A stretch of 64,000 bases of DNA from JAXMHQ01 sp046346665 (GCA_046346665.1 JAXMHQ010000017.1:41741-105740); one strand, 5' to 3'. Shown: positions 42,274 through 51,809, numbered from the stretch's first letter. Numbers and translations are program-made. Notes: generated by a model from the letters alone, not told the origin.

Positions 42274-44322
42274 TCAATTCAACGCGGTGCGGATGTGTTC
42301 GAGGAGTTTGCGGGGTTCGAAGGGTTTTTCGAGGAAATGTTCCCGGGTGAGGAGGTCGGAATTCTCGTCGAGCATTTCCTCGGCGTAACCGCTGCAGAAG
42401 ATGATTTTGAGCCCGGGCGAATCGGACCGCAGTTTTTCGGCAAGCTCCCGTCCGGAGACGCCTTCGGGCATGACCATGTCGGTGATGACGAGATCGATGT
42501 TGCCGCGGTAGCGGTCCCATTCGCGGAGGGCGCTGGCGCCGGACGGCTCGGTGTGGACGTGGTAACCGTGGGTTTCGAGCACGGCCTGGATGAGCTGCCG
42601 GACCGAGGGTTCGTCTTCCACGACGAGGATGCGTTCCTTGCCGCCGGGCGCAGTGGTGTCGTCCAGCGTCTGGATGCTGGTGTCGAGCGTGTGGGAGAGG
42701 CGGGGGAGGAAGACATGGAAGCTGGTGCCGACATTGAGGCGGCTCTCCACTTCGATCCATCCGTGGTGTTGCTGGACGATGCCGAACACGGTGGCGAGGC
42801 CGAGCCCGGTTCCCTTGCCGACTTCCTTGGTGGTGAAGAACGGCTCGAAAATGTAGGGCAACATGTCCGGGGCGATGCCGCATCCGGTATCCGTGACGCT
42901 GAGTTGGACGAAGTTGCCGGGGCGGGCGTTCTGGCGGCCGTGGACCTGGGCGGGGTCGAGGGTGACCTGGGCGGTTTCGACGAGGAGCCGGCCGCCTTTG
43001 GGCATGGCATCGCGCGAATTCACGGCGAGGTTCATGAGGATTTGTTCCATCATGCCGGGGTCGACGTGGATGGGGGCGCCGCCGGGGGCGCAGCGGGTTT
43101 CGAGGGCGATGTGTTCGCCGATGAGGCGCCGGAGCATTTTGCTGATGTTGGCCACGACGTCGTTGAGGTCGAGGTCGCGGGCCTGGAGCGGCTGGCGGCG
43201 GCTGAAGGTGAGGAGCTGCCGGGTGAGGTTGGCGGCGCGTTCGGCGGCACGGACGACTTCTCCGCTGGCGCTGGCCTTGAGCGCGGCAGGCGTGGAGGGG
43301 GATTGGAGCAGCGAGGCGTTGCCCAGGATGACGGTCAGGATGTTGTTGAAATCGTGGGCGACACCGGCCGCGAGCTGGCCGAACGCTTCCATTTTCTGGG
43401 ATTGCAGGAGCTGCTCCTCGAGTTCGCGGCGGACGGTGATGTCGCTGAAGCTCCACACGCGGCCGACCGGGACGCCGTCGAGGCGCTGCGGACACGAGTA
43501 GCGTTCCACCGTCCGGCCGTCCTGGAATTCCAGCACATCGAAACTCTCGGCGTTGAAGTCGGCGTACAATTCCCGGACGCGACGAAGGAAGGCCTCGGGA
43601 TCCTTCATCCGCGCGGTGACGTGCGCGAGCACAGGGGCGTCGTCGCCCGCCTCCAGCAATCCGGGCGGGAGCTGAAACAGTTTTATGAACTGCCGGTTGA
43701 AGCTGGCGATGCGGCCCTGGTGATCCACGACCAGCAGGCCGTCCGCCGTGGACTCGAGGGTTGATTTCAGGAGCGACACGGTGTGGCGCAGTTCGGATTC
43801 GCTGCGCTTGCGGTCGTCGATGTTTCGGACGATGACGAGCACTTCGTTTTCGAGCAGCGGGGAGAACCGGGCCTCGTAAGTGGAGGAGCCGCCCTGGACG
43901 GCGAGGGGATATTCGAGCCGGACGATTTTGCGTTCGCGGGCGACCTGGCGGATGGATTCTTCGAAGCGGGCGGCGAGCCCGGGGTCGGCGACGGCCTGGA
44001 ACCGGCGTCCGACGAATGTTTGCTGCGGCAGGAGCAGGTCGCGGCTGGAACCGGTGCGGACGTCCAGGATGGTGCCGTGTTCATCCAGCCGGAACAGCAG
44101 GTCGGGAATGCCCTGGAACAGGGCGCGCATCTGGGAATTGGCCTGCAGCAACTCCTGCGAACTGAGCTCCAGCGACCGCTCCAGCATCGCCCGGTCGTCG
44201 TCGAATCCATGGTAGGATTCGTTGACGGCCGAAACGAAAGGCTTGAGGGATTCCGGCACGGCGGCGCCGGGCCCGAAGAACCGCTTGAGCTGTCGTTTCA
44301 GGAGGCTGTGGGTGTCGTGCAT
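42274..44322 (-). CDS. PAS-domain hybrid histidine kinase with receiver
   Basis: 682 residues, soluble. N-terminal coiled-coil-like helix (DRAMLERSLELSSQELLQAN), PAS units at about 65-180 (ALFQGIPDLLFRLDEHG), about 190-310 and about 310-360, H-box AAGVAHDFNNILTVILG, N box MNLAVNSRDAMPKGG, G boxes VTDTGCGIAPDM and FFTTKEVGKGTGLGLATV, and a complete receiver (RILVVEDEPSVRQLIQ, DLVITDMVMPEGVSG, FLEKPFEP). ATG 44322 is chosen because codons upstream lie inside the FIST gene and read Arg/Pro-rich. Overlaps FIST by 25 bases, so FIST probably supplies its signal. Confidence 0.93.
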   Translation of the reverse strand: MHDTHSLLKRQLKRFFGPGAAVPESLKPFVSAVNESYHGFDDDRAMLERSLELSSQELLQANSQMRALFQGIPDLLFRLDEHGTILDVRTGSSRDLLLPQQTFVGRRFQAVADPGLAARFEESIRQVARERKIVRLEYPLAVQGGSSTYEARFSPLLENEVLVIVRNIDDRKRSESELRHTVSLLKSTLESTADGLLVVDHQGRIASFNRQFIKLFQLPPGLLEAGDDAPVLAHVTARMKDPEAFLRRVRELYADFNAESFDVLEFQDGRTVERYSCPQRLDGVPVGRVWSFSDITVRRELEEQLLQSQKMEAFGQLAAGVAHDFNNILTVILGNASLLQSPSTPAALKASASGEVVRAAERAANLTRQLLTFSRRQPLQARDLDLNDVVANISKMLRRLIGEHIALETRCAPGGAPIHVDPGMMEQILMNLAVNSRDAMPKGGRLLVETAQVTLDPAQVHGRQNARPGNFVQLSVTDTGCGIAPDMLPYIFEPFFTTKEVGKGTGLGLATVFGIVQQHHGWIEVESRLNVGTSFHVFLPRLSHTLDTSIQTLDDTTAPGGKERILVVEDEPSVRQLIQAVLETHGYHVHTEPSGASALREWDRYRGNIDLVITDMVMPEGVSGRELAEKLRSDSPGLKIIFCSGYAEEMLDENSDLLTREHFLEKPFEPRKLLEHIRTALN

Positions 44323-45488
44323 GCGGTTGTTTCGGAGAGCGTGGTGATCGTCATGCTCTGGTTGTGCAATTCGCACCGGCCGCCGGGGCCGAACGGGGAA
44401 ATTTCGCCATACGAATAAAATCCGGCGAGGGCGGTGCCGGCGCCGAGCACGTCGCGAACGGCTTCGACTTCCTCCTCGATGCGTTGTTTGAGCACGAGCT
44501 TGCGGCCGACGCAACTGATGAGGAGGGCGAACTCGGGGTTGCCGGGGGCGTGCGCGGGCTGGCATTTGCGGGCTGCGTCAGTAGCCCCGTCGATGAGCCG
44601 GTCGAAATTGGTTTTCATGAACCGGGCGAACGCGCCTTCGGGAACATTGCCGGCGAACGTCAGGCTCTGGTCCTGTTCGGAGATGGAGAGAATGGTGCGG
44701 ACGACGGGTGTTTCGGCGGCGCGGCTGCGGAGGCTCAGGGGGAATAGGAGGCCGGAAGCGGGCAGCCCCGAGGCATGCGAGCCGAGATAGCGTTTGTAGA
44801 GGCCGAGGGCGGATTGGGAATCGAGTTCGTAAAGCACGTTCCCGCTGGAGCGGGTGATCAGGCGTTCCGGTCCGAACGGATCCCACCCGCCGGTGGAACC
44901 GCATCCGGCGCGGAGCTGGCGGCTGTAAAGGCCGATGGCGGCGAGCATGCCGTTTTGCGGGGAGCCGTCGAGGACGACGGAGGTTTCCTGGAACCGTCGG
45001 CCGTCGCCGGCCAGCCCGCCGCTGAGCGTGACCGTCGGGGGCAGGCCGTGCGCAAGCCCGCGCACGAGATCGCTGCCGTTCACTTTCAATCCATCCGAAA
45101 GCACCAGCACATGGCAGAGCGGATCCGGTTCGGCTCCGTCGGCGGGCAGTGCGGCTGGAAACTGCGCCGCCAGTTTTTGGCCCGCTTCAAAACTGTCCGC
45201 CGGTTCGCCCAGTTGAAACCGGGCGGCATGAACGCGCGTGTGATCGAAAGCAATGGCCGTGACCGAAAGCGTCTCGTCGCCGACCTGGGTTTCGACGATC
45301 TCGCCCGCGGTGGAGCATCCGAAAAGGACGGCACCGGGCCAGGTGGCGCGGAGGCATTTGAGGCCGCCGGGGGCCTGGAGCGCACTGCCCGAACCGAAGA
45401 CCAGGACGAGCTGAACTTTGGAATCGCGGGAGCCCGGCAGGGGAGGCGCCCAGCCTGATTGGGTCCACTTGAACTGTTGAATTCTCAC
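44298..45488 (-). CDS. FIST domain sensor protein (FIST_N + FIST_C)
   Basis: 396 residues. N-terminal FIST half: VQLVLVFGSGSALQAPGGLK, LFGCSTAGEIVETQVGDETL, VLVLSDGLKVNGSDLVRGL and SGGLAGDGRRFQETSV. C-terminal half: NVLYELDSQSALGLYKRYLG, FAGNVPEGAFARFMKTN, ALLISCVGRKLVLKQRIEEE and the hallmark GFYSYGEISPFG. FIST domains are thought to sense small ligands such as amino acids. GTG start. It overlaps the hybrid kinase downstream, a typical FIST-kinase pairing. No membrane segment, so sensing is cytoplasmic. Confidence 0.92.
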   Translation of the reverse strand: MRIQQFKWTQSGWAPPLPGSRDSKVQLVLVFGSGSALQAPGGLKCLRATWPGAVLFGCSTAGEIVETQVGDETLSVTAIAFDHTRVHAARFQLGEPADSFEAGQKLAAQFPAALPADGAEPDPLCHVLVLSDGLKVNGSDLVRGLAHGLPPTVTLSGGLAGDGRRFQETSVVLDGSPQNGMLAAIGLYSRQLRAGCGSTGGWDPFGPERLITRSSGNVLYELDSQSALGLYKRYLGSHASGLPASGLLFPLSLRSRAAETPVVRTILSISEQDQSLTFAGNVPEGAFARFMKTNFDRLIDGATDAARKCQPAHAPGNPEFALLISCVGRKLVLKQRIEEEVEAVRDVLGAGTALAGFYSYGEISPFGPGGRCELHNQSMTITTLSETTACTTPTAS

Positions 45489-45587
45489 GGTGACGGCCCG
45501 CTGTCTGCAAAACCAGTGCCACGGAAAGTCTGCGCCGGGCCGGCGGGGGCCGGCTTGGAGGAAAACCGCGCAACGGCGGCTGACCGG

Positions 45588-45785
45588 CTAGGCGTAGGTA
45601 TCCAGCCGGCCGGCTGCGGCGGCCTGGGGACCGGTTTGCTCGAGCATTTGGACGATTTCCGCAGCTTGCTGTTTTTGAACGTCTTCGGCCTTTTTCAGCA
45701 AATCCACGCCCATGGTGACGCGAGTGTTTTGGGTGGCCAGAACGCTGTCCAGAAGTGAAACGCCGCTTTGCCCTGAAATCGTCAT
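45588..45785 (-). CDS. YjfB-like putative motility protein
   Basis: 65 residues. MTISGQSGVSLLDSVLATQN and VTMGVDLLKKAEDVQKQQAA fit the small PF14070 (YjfB, putative motility protein) family, usually linked to flagella. No flagellar gene is near. ATG 45785 was chosen because further upstream codons run through the terminator hairpin of the preceding gene. Role unproven. Confidence 0.75.
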   Translation of the reverse strand: MTISGQSGVSLLDSVLATQNTRVTMGVDLLKKAEDVQKQQAAEIVQMLEQTGPQAAAAGRLDTYA

Positions 45786-45828
45786 ACCACGTGTTATCGG
45801 CCGGAACCGGTTTTTCTTTACGGGAACA

Positions 45829-45862
45829 AAAAACCCCGCCTGCGATTCGCGGGCGGGGTGCA
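45829..45862 (-). terminator. Intrinsic terminator of the DUF4412 gene
   Basis: On the minus strand CCCCGCC ... GGCGGGG (loop CGCGAATCGCA) followed by TTTTTTG, about 25 bases after the gene's stop. Confidence 0.9.
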
Positions 45863-45885
45863 AAGGGAACCGGGCCGCCGGGCGG

Positions 45886-46659
45886 CTACGGGGTCTTGGC
45901 AGGAGGAGGAGCGCCCGGGCCGCCGCCCATGCGTTTCATCATTTCCTCCTGCATCATGGTTTGCATGTCGGTGTATTTCTTGAAACCGGCGGGAGGCTGG
46001 AACAAGGCGGCGTCCGGCTTGGTGAGGGAGACGTTCTTGAACATCATGGTGATCGTCTGGCCGCGTTCGGTCGTCTCAATTTTGACAGGAAAACCCTTCT
46101 GATCCGTCGCCCTCCAGATGATGTAATCGTGCGCCGTGCCCTTGTCGTCGGTCACCACGGCTTTCTCTTTCACGCAGGCGTGGCCGTCAACGGTTTCCTT
46201 GCCGAGCTCGGTGGCCTCGATTTTGAAATCCGACGCGGGTTTGGCGTCCTCGGGATTCGGCATGGGCATTTCGGCGTAGGCCTTGAGGTCGGGGTAGATG
46301 ATGTAGGCCAGTTTTTTGTCCTGGATGGAGAGGGCGATGACGGTGGCCATGCCCATGGATTTGAGCTGGGCGCCGGCGCCGGGCGGGAGGGCGCTGCCCG
46401 TGGCCTGGGTGATGTCCATTTCAAACCGGGACTTGCCCTGGTCGAAATACATCTTGCCGGGCATGGTCATGCTCTTGTCGCCGATGGGCACCTGGATTTC
46501 CATGGTGCCGCTGAAGCTTGAATTGTCACCGAACAGTTTCGCCATGCTGCCGCCGAAGTGAGGGCCGCCGGCGCCGGGGCCGCCCATCTGGGCAAACGCG
46601 GCGGGAAGCAGGCCGAGACACAGTGAGGCGGCGACCACGGATCGAATTAATTTTTTCAT
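45886..46659 (-). CDS. Secreted DUF4412-type protein
   Basis: 257 residues, signal peptide LIRSVVAASLCLGLLPAAFA. The body fits DUF4412: SGTMEIQVPIGDKSMTMPGK, MYFDQGKSRFEMDITQ, YIIYPDLKAYAEMPMP, ELGKETVDGHACVKEKAVV, IIWRATDQKGFPVKIETTE. The fold may resemble lipoprotein-carrier (LolA-like) sheets, which is inference. Met-rich C-terminus (MQTMMQEEMMKRMGGGPG) is unusual. Function unknown; own transcript is likely. Confidence 0.75.
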   Translation of the reverse strand: MKKLIRSVVAASLCLGLLPAAFAQMGGPGAGGPHFGGSMAKLFGDNSSFSGTMEIQVPIGDKSMTMPGKMYFDQGKSRFEMDITQATGSALPPGAGAQLKSMGMATVIALSIQDKKLAYIIYPDLKAYAEMPMPNPEDAKPASDFKIEATELGKETVDGHACVKEKAVVTDDKGTAHDYIIWRATDQKGFPVKIETTERGQTITMMFKNVSLTKPDAALFQPPAGFKKYTDMQTMMQEEMMKRMGGGPGAPPPAKTP

Positions 46660-46806
46660 AGGGTTAGCAAGGTCCTGAACGTTGAATACCACAGGCGAAA
46701 TCAAAAGCCAGTGAAATCCGGCGGCGATTTTTCGCATGGCTGCAAACAAGCCTCCAACCTTTATGTTGCACCTGCAACAAAAAGGTTGCAGGGGCGGTTT
46801 CGGGAG

Positions 46807-49782
46807 TTACGGGCTGTTGACCAGCCGGATCCAGGCGGGGGCGGTGCGGTAGCGGGAGCCGTCGGCGGATTGGACGATCGCGTAGAGGGGGTGCAGACCG
46901 GCCCAGAGATTGGTGCCGTCGATTTGGAACACGGCGGTGGACGAGGCATTTGTCGTGGCAAAGGGGCCGCCGGTGGTGAACAGGGTGATCTGGCTGACCG
47001 GATTGGTGCCGGCGTCGATGGCGACGTGGTAGCTGCCGGAGACGGGTGCGGGATCGGGGACATCGAGCAGGGAGAGCGTGGCGGTGAGGGGGGTGTTTTG
47101 GATCTGTACAGGGAGGGTGACGCGGGTCTGTGTGCGGACGGAACTGCCTTCGTAGGCGACGGCCACCAGTTCGTGGTAGCCGTCCGGCAGGGCGGTCGTG
47201 TCCAGGTCAGCGTTGACCGTCAGTTTGGGCGATCCGGCGGTGATGTAGACATGGTTTCTGGGCTGCAGGTCGGACAGGTTCTGGGTGAGGGTGGACGCGG
47301 TTGAGGGCAGAATGTAGACCCCGGATTTTTTGGGAGTGATCCGGATTCCGGCGGCGGGGTAGCCACCGGAGCGGGCATAGACGTTGAAAGTGGCGACTCC
47401 GGCAAAATTGACCAAGAAATCCTGGGCGACGATGCCGTCCGGGCCCTGGAGAGCGGGGGTGGTATTGAGGAGGTTATAGAACTGGGCAGCCAGGTCGGAG
47501 GCGGCGGTGCCGTTGACGAGGTTGGTGACGGCGACGATGACCTGCTGGCCGTTGGTTTTGGCGACGGTGAATTGGAGGTAGGCTCCTGCGGCCGCGGTGC
47601 CCGCCATGACCGAGTATTGCCGGAGACCGCAGGCCTGAGACGAAACGAATGCCGGTTGGGCCGCGGTGGCGAAGGTGGTTGCCTTGGGCGCAGTGCCGGC
47701 GCCCGACAGCGCCCCCGCCTGCAGAATGCCGACGGCATAATTGGTGGACAGCGGTGTGGCGCCGTCCTGGTTCGTCGCGGAAACCATGTAGGGCCGGGTT
47801 GCACCATCCACGCGCACGAGGCGTGTTCCGGCCGAGGTGCTGAGCATCGAGGAAGAAGGCGCGGCGGGCTGCAGTTGCGTGGCGCAATAATACTGGGCGG
47901 CGACGACGACGGCGGAGGGATCGCTGACATCGAACGGGCCGCCCGCGGTGTTGGTGGTCAATCCGAACCAATCGACCAGGTTGGTGGATGCGAGCACGGC
48001 GGTGGCGACGCCGGGGACGCTGTCGACATGGAACTGGAAGGCGCCGTTCGCGCCCGGTGCCGGCGCGGAGAGGCCGGGCGGCTGGGCGGGATCGGGCCAG
48101 TGCAGGCGGTAAAACCGGGCGGGGCAGCCCGCCGATCCGGGGTCGTCGATCCGGTGCAAGCCCGGCAGGGTGTTGGTGGCCAGGATGGTCCAGTCGACCA
48201 GGTTGCTGGATGCTTCAATGATGTAAGGCATCGAGCCGGGCACGGCGAGCTGGACGGCGGCGACGCCATCCGCGCCGGGGCCGGCGGTGCTGAACTGCGG
48301 GGGCACGGTATCGGGCAGGCTGGCGGCGACGGGCTCCGTGCCGGTTGGAAGCGGAATGTAGAAGGGGACGGAGAACGGGTTGGCGGTCATGGCCTGCAAT
48401 TCGACGCGATCGCCGTGGGCCTGGGCGCTCACGCGGGTGGCGTTGGTGATTTCGGGGGTGTTGATGAGCCCCGCCAGGTCCGAGGCGATGGCGGCGAGGG
48501 TGGTGTTGGTGGAAACGGTGTAATGGACCGGGTATCCATTCAGGAGGATGTCCACCGTGTTTCCGGGGGCGGGCGCGAGGTTGGTGAGGGTGGAGAAATA
48601 GTGGCCGTCAATGAACAGGTCGACCTGCTGAAGGGGGTGGTTGCCGGGCGCGCCCTGGAAGCTGAAGCAGAGCGTGGCGGTGCCGCTGAGAACGGTATTG
48701 GTTGCCGGGGTGTCGCACCAGGCGGTGGCGGTCTGCCGGAACGGTGCGGAGAGCGGTTCTGCGACGATGAGTCCGAGGCAGGGAACGTTGATTGATTGAT
48801 AATACGATTCGGCAAGGCTGAATCCGCGCGCCTGGTAGAAATAGACCTGGGGATCGGGAAACTTTTGGGGATCGGTGCCGGGTTCGGCCACGGTGCCGTA
48901 ACTGCCGGCGGCTCCGGCGGCGATGAATTCGAGCAGGTTGGTCTGGGAATTCGGCATGAAGAGCAGGCCGCCAAACGAGGTCACGTTGTCGCCGATGGAA
49001 CCCGGAAGGAAGGAGCCGGGGGGCAGGGTGTATTGGGCGAGGCCGGTTTGGTAGCCGGGACAGCCGGACCAGGCCGGGAACGTGTCGGTGTTGGTTCGGA
49101 TCAACGCAGAGGCGCCGAGCACGGAAACGTTCAGGATGGCATTGTCGAAATAGGGATAGCGGATGTTGCGATTCGGGTCGGAGGTTTTTGCGAGAATTCC
49201 GGGCGCGACGGGAAAGGTGTTGTCGCCGGCAACCCCCTGGTCCACGAGTCTCCTGGCTTCCTGCAGCGAATCCGCCGTGAGCATGGTGGCGAGGAAGGAC
49301 GGCCCCGTGGCGCTGGCGGGGGGCGCCGAGGCGAAGGCCGTTTCGCTTCCGGCGTAGCTGTTGGTGACGCCCGGGTCCGAACCGGGCGCGCCTTTCAATC
49401 CATAGAACAGCGCCGATGTGGTGCTGTTGAGGTTGGTCCCCCAGGCGGTCTGGTAAGGGATGTCCATCGACAGGACCACGCAATGGATTTGGGATCCGAG
49501 GCCGGTTGTGGCGAGGTAATTGGTGATGGGGGTGAGCAGGGAGGATTGGAAATCGTTGCCGGACCAGGAGGTGTTTCCGCCGGCCCAGGGGATGCGGAGA
49601 ATATTATCGGGCGGGAGCTGGCGGCTTTCGGCGTAGTAATTTCCGAGTTCGCAGGAATTGGAGCTGAACTGGTTGACGACGAGCAGGACGTTCAGGCCGC
49701 TGTCGCCGGCATGGCAATGCAGGGCGATAGCCGAAGCGAGTGCCAGGGCGGCGGGCAGGGGGTGATGCGGCAAGACGGGCAT
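46807..49782 (-). CDS. Large secreted TIGR03790-family protein
   Basis: 991 residues. After a signal peptide (LPAALALASAIALHCHAG) the TIGR03790 domain appears: LNVLLVVNQFSSNSCELGNY, YAESRQLPPDNILRIPW, IHCVVLSMDIPYQTAWG. This family is widespread in Verrucomicrobia, Planctomycetes and Acidobacteria and uncharacterised. The C-terminal half is beta-rich with WTILATNTLPG, LVDWFGLTTNTAGGPFDV repeats of Ig/discoidin-like look (FYRLHWPDP). ATG 49782 starts the signal peptide directly. No membrane anchor or PEP-CTERM tail is seen. It precedes the two PEP-CTERM genes on the same strand. Confidence 0.85.
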   Translation of the reverse strand: MPVLPHHPLPAALALASAIALHCHAGDSGLNVLLVVNQFSSNSCELGNYYAESRQLPPDNILRIPWAGGNTSWSGNDFQSSLLTPITNYLATTGLGSQIHCVVLSMDIPYQTAWGTNLNSTTSALFYGLKGAPGSDPGVTNSYAGSETAFASAPPASATGPSFLATMLTADSLQEARRLVDQGVAGDNTFPVAPGILAKTSDPNRNIRYPYFDNAILNVSVLGASALIRTNTDTFPAWSGCPGYQTGLAQYTLPPGSFLPGSIGDNVTSFGGLLFMPNSQTNLLEFIAAGAAGSYGTVAEPGTDPQKFPDPQVYFYQARGFSLAESYYQSINVPCLGLIVAEPLSAPFRQTATAWCDTPATNTVLSGTATLCFSFQGAPGNHPLQQVDLFIDGHYFSTLTNLAPAPGNTVDILLNGYPVHYTVSTNTTLAAIASDLAGLINTPEITNATRVSAQAHGDRVELQAMTANPFSVPFYIPLPTGTEPVAASLPDTVPPQFSTAGPGADGVAAVQLAVPGSMPYIIEASSNLVDWTILATNTLPGLHRIDDPGSAGCPARFYRLHWPDPAQPPGLSAPAPGANGAFQFHVDSVPGVATAVLASTNLVDWFGLTTNTAGGPFDVSDPSAVVVAAQYYCATQLQPAAPSSSMLSTSAGTRLVRVDGATRPYMVSATNQDGATPLSTNYAVGILQAGALSGAGTAPKATTFATAAQPAFVSSQACGLRQYSVMAGTAAAGAYLQFTVAKTNGQQVIVAVTNLVNGTAASDLAAQFYNLLNTTPALQGPDGIVAQDFLVNFAGVATFNVYARSGGYPAAGIRITPKKSGVYILPSTASTLTQNLSDLQPRNHVYITAGSPKLTVNADLDTTALPDGYHELVAVAYEGSSVRTQTRVTLPVQIQNTPLTATLSLLDVPDPAPVSGSYHVAIDAGTNPVSQITLFTTGGPFATTNASSTAVFQIDGTNLWAGLHPLYAIVQSADGSRYRTAPAWIRLVNSP

Positions 49783-49859
49783 GTTCAGATGCCGGAAATC
49801 GCGGAGGCGAGCCTGCCGCGCGCTGGGGTCAACAGTTGCATGCGCTGACCGTGTGCCGA

Positions 49860-49890
49860 TCAAAACAAGGGCCGGTCACATGACCGGCCC
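49860..49890 (-). terminator. Probable terminator after the first PEP-CTERM gene
   Basis: Palindrome GGGCCGGTCA / TGACCGGCCC (49869-49890) with TTGTTTTGATC on the minus strand after it. The T tract is broken, so strength is doubtful. Confidence 0.6.
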
Positions 49891-49940
49891 CGGCTGGAAG
49901 TGAATCAGAAATTCGGCCGGTTGAACAGCCGAAAATAGGA

Positions 49941-50765
49941 TCAGGCGCGCGCGGAGCGGCGCCGAATGGCCCAGGCAGCCAGGCCGACGCCTGCGATGGC
50001 GAGGCTGGAAGGTTCGGGGATCAACTGGACCGAGAGCGCCTTGTCCTTGAGGATCAGCGCTGTCTGGCCGTTCTCAAGGGTCAGATCCCACTCGTAAGCC
50101 CAGCTCACGTCGCCGCTGGCCGAGGTGAAATCGAGAAGTGCCACCGGGCTGACACCGTTGAGGCGGGCGAGCGTCGAGCCGGGTCCGCCGATTGTGTTGG
50201 CTTCGAAATGATCCGCCGCAGGGTCAATGATGCCTTCGACGATCGCCGTGGTGCCTTTCTGCTGGAAGGCGTCGTAGTTGTCCATCGTGACCGTGTCGCC
50301 GCCGGGGGTGCCGCCCAGGTTGAAATCGGAGTATTGGAAGAACGTGAACGTCAGGGTGCCGCCGGAGGTGTTTTGAATGGAGATATCCTCGTTGATATCC
50401 GCGAGGCCGGCGCTTTGTCCGATCAGGGTGTAGCCAATGCTGACGTTGTAGAGGCCGTTGTTATAGACGGTGTTCAGCGAGTTCGCGGTGGGCTGGCTCC
50501 AGTTCGCGGCACTGATCGCATTGACCGGGCTCGGGCCGCTGCCGTTGACCTGGTAATAGAACCACTGGCGGTTGAGCTGATTCTGCCCGCTCACATCCCA
50601 ATGATACATGCCAAGGCTGCTGTCGACATCCACCATGGCCGTGCTCGTTCCGCTGGTCAGGGTGACGGGGGTCACCTGGGCCTGGACAGAGGGGGCGCAG
50701 CACGCCGCCAGCAGGGCGCAGCCTGCAATGGATTTCAATGAATAAACGGAAGGAAAGAGCTTCAT
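49941..50765 (-). CDS. PEP-CTERM sorted protein
   Basis: 274 residues with signal peptide KSIAGCALLAACCAPSVQAQ and an end of IPEPSSLAIAGVGLAAWAIR plus RRSARA, the PEP-CTERM pattern. The body (YHWDVSGQNQLNRQWFYYQV, TFTFFQYSDFNLGGTPGGDT, MDNYDAFQQKGTTAIVEGI) closely parallels the gene upstream on the same strand. Probably envelope or matrix displayed after exosortase cutting; ligand unknown. ATG 50765 preferred over a TTG two codons earlier. Confidence 0.88.
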   Translation of the reverse strand: MKLFPSVYSLKSIAGCALLAACCAPSVQAQVTPVTLTSGTSTAMVDVDSSLGMYHWDVSGQNQLNRQWFYYQVNGSGPSPVNAISAANWSQPTANSLNTVYNNGLYNVSIGYTLIGQSAGLADINEDISIQNTSGGTLTFTFFQYSDFNLGGTPGGDTVTMDNYDAFQQKGTTAIVEGIIDPAADHFEANTIGGPGSTLARLNGVSPVALLDFTSASGDVSWAYEWDLTLENGQTALILKDKALSVQLIPEPSSLAIAGVGLAAWAIRRRSARA

Positions 50766-50922
50766 AAACAAGCAGAGTTGGTTCGTTCTGATTAAACTTC
50801 TGGCGGACGCCGTTCTTTTAGCTGCAAAGCAGTGACGAAGTCAAGGTATTTTTGGACAAACTTTGCTCTGAAGGTGACAAGAAGGGTTGGCGACTGTTGG
50901 TTACTCTTGAATTGGACGGGTA

Positions 50923-50953
50923 GAAAAACCAACCCCCTGAGGCCAGGGGGTTG
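50923..50953 (-). terminator. Intrinsic terminator after the second PEP-CTERM gene
   Basis: Perfect stem CAACCCCCTG / CAGGGGGTTG with loop GCCT, followed on the minus strand by GTTTTTC, 20 bases after the stop. Confidence 0.92.
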
Positions 50954-50972
50954 AATCGAGTTCTGCCCGGGA

Positions 50973-51809
50973 TTAACGGCGCGAGCGGCGCAGGGCCAGC
51001 AGCAGGCCGAGGCCTGCGAGCGAAAGGGTGGTGGGCTCCGGGACGCGCAGGCTCATCGTTTCGCTGATGCCCAGCGTGTCCGATCCTGCCCCATAAGCCG
51101 AGAACATCGCGTTCCACTGGATCGCGGCGGTGACATCGCCCGGGATCGAAATGGAAGACGTGCCGTTCAAGGTGGTCGGATTGCCATCCGTAAGACTAGC
51201 CAAAGTGGAGTTGTAATAACCGGCTTCCACCAGTGAAGGCAGGAAAGACGGGGAGCTGAATGTGTCGGTGGCGGAAAGTGTGCCGAGATTTTGGGTCCAG
51301 CGGTTCCAACGGCCGCCGGATTGGCCGAATACCCCGGTTTGACCACCCGTGATCCCGGTGAGGTCAAAGTCGGTGTACTGGAAGAAATGCATGTCCATCG
51401 CGGTGTTACCCAGGTTTTTCACCGTGATGGTCGCGCCAACACCGGAGTTGCCCGACCCAGTCGCATTGCCCGTCAGAACGTAGAGCACATCCACCATGAG
51501 GCTGGAATTCTGGTAGGTGACTTGCAGGTGGCGCGAATCGGGATTGGAAATCGTTGGGCTGCCGCTGATCGTCGTGATGTTATACTCGGGACCGCTGGAT
51601 CCAATCCGGTAATAAAACGACTGGTCGGCAAGCTGGTTCACCCCGTCCACCGTCCAGCCCACCGCCCCGCTGGCAGTGTTGTAGGTGAAAGTTGAATTCT
51701 GATCGTTCAACGTCTGGGCGTTTGCCGCAATGCCGATCATCAGGGTCGACACCCAAAGGATGCCTGTGGCATACGACGCCCCGTTGGTGCGGTACTTCTG
51801 AGCTTTCAT
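50973..51809 (-). CDS. PEP-CTERM sorted protein, paralogue of its neighbour
   Basis: 278 residues. Signal segment ATGILWVSTLMIGIAANAQT, body with GWTVDGVNQLADQSFYYRIG, HFFQYTDFDLTGITGGQTGV and AIQWNAMFSAYGAGSDT, tail VPEPTTLSLAGLGLLLALRR plus SRR. The same WxVDG/FYYxxGSSGP/FFQYxDF layout as the next gene shows an old tandem duplication. Has its own terminator, so the two are probably separately transcribed. Confidence 0.9.
   Translation of the reverse strand: MKAQKYRTNGASYATGILWVSTLMIGIAANAQTLNDQNSTFTYNTASGAVGWTVDGVNQLADQSFYYRIGSSGPEYNITTISGSPTISNPDSRHLQVTYQNSSLMVDVLYVLTGNATGSGNSGVGATITVKNLGNTAMDMHFFQYTDFDLTGITGGQTGVFGQSGGRWNRWTQNLGTLSATDTFSSPSFLPSLVEAGYYNSTLASLTDGNPTTLNGTSSISIPGDVTAAIQWNAMFSAYGAGSDTLGISETMSLRVPEPTTLSLAGLGLLLALRRSRR

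Noticed and set aside
42274..45488. Anti-phage defence system
   Set aside because: FIST plus hybrid kinase is a normal sensing pair, with no nuclease, NTPase or effector domain.
45588..45785. Sign of a flagellar locus
   Set aside because: Only a YjfB-like small protein is present and no flagellar gene is near.
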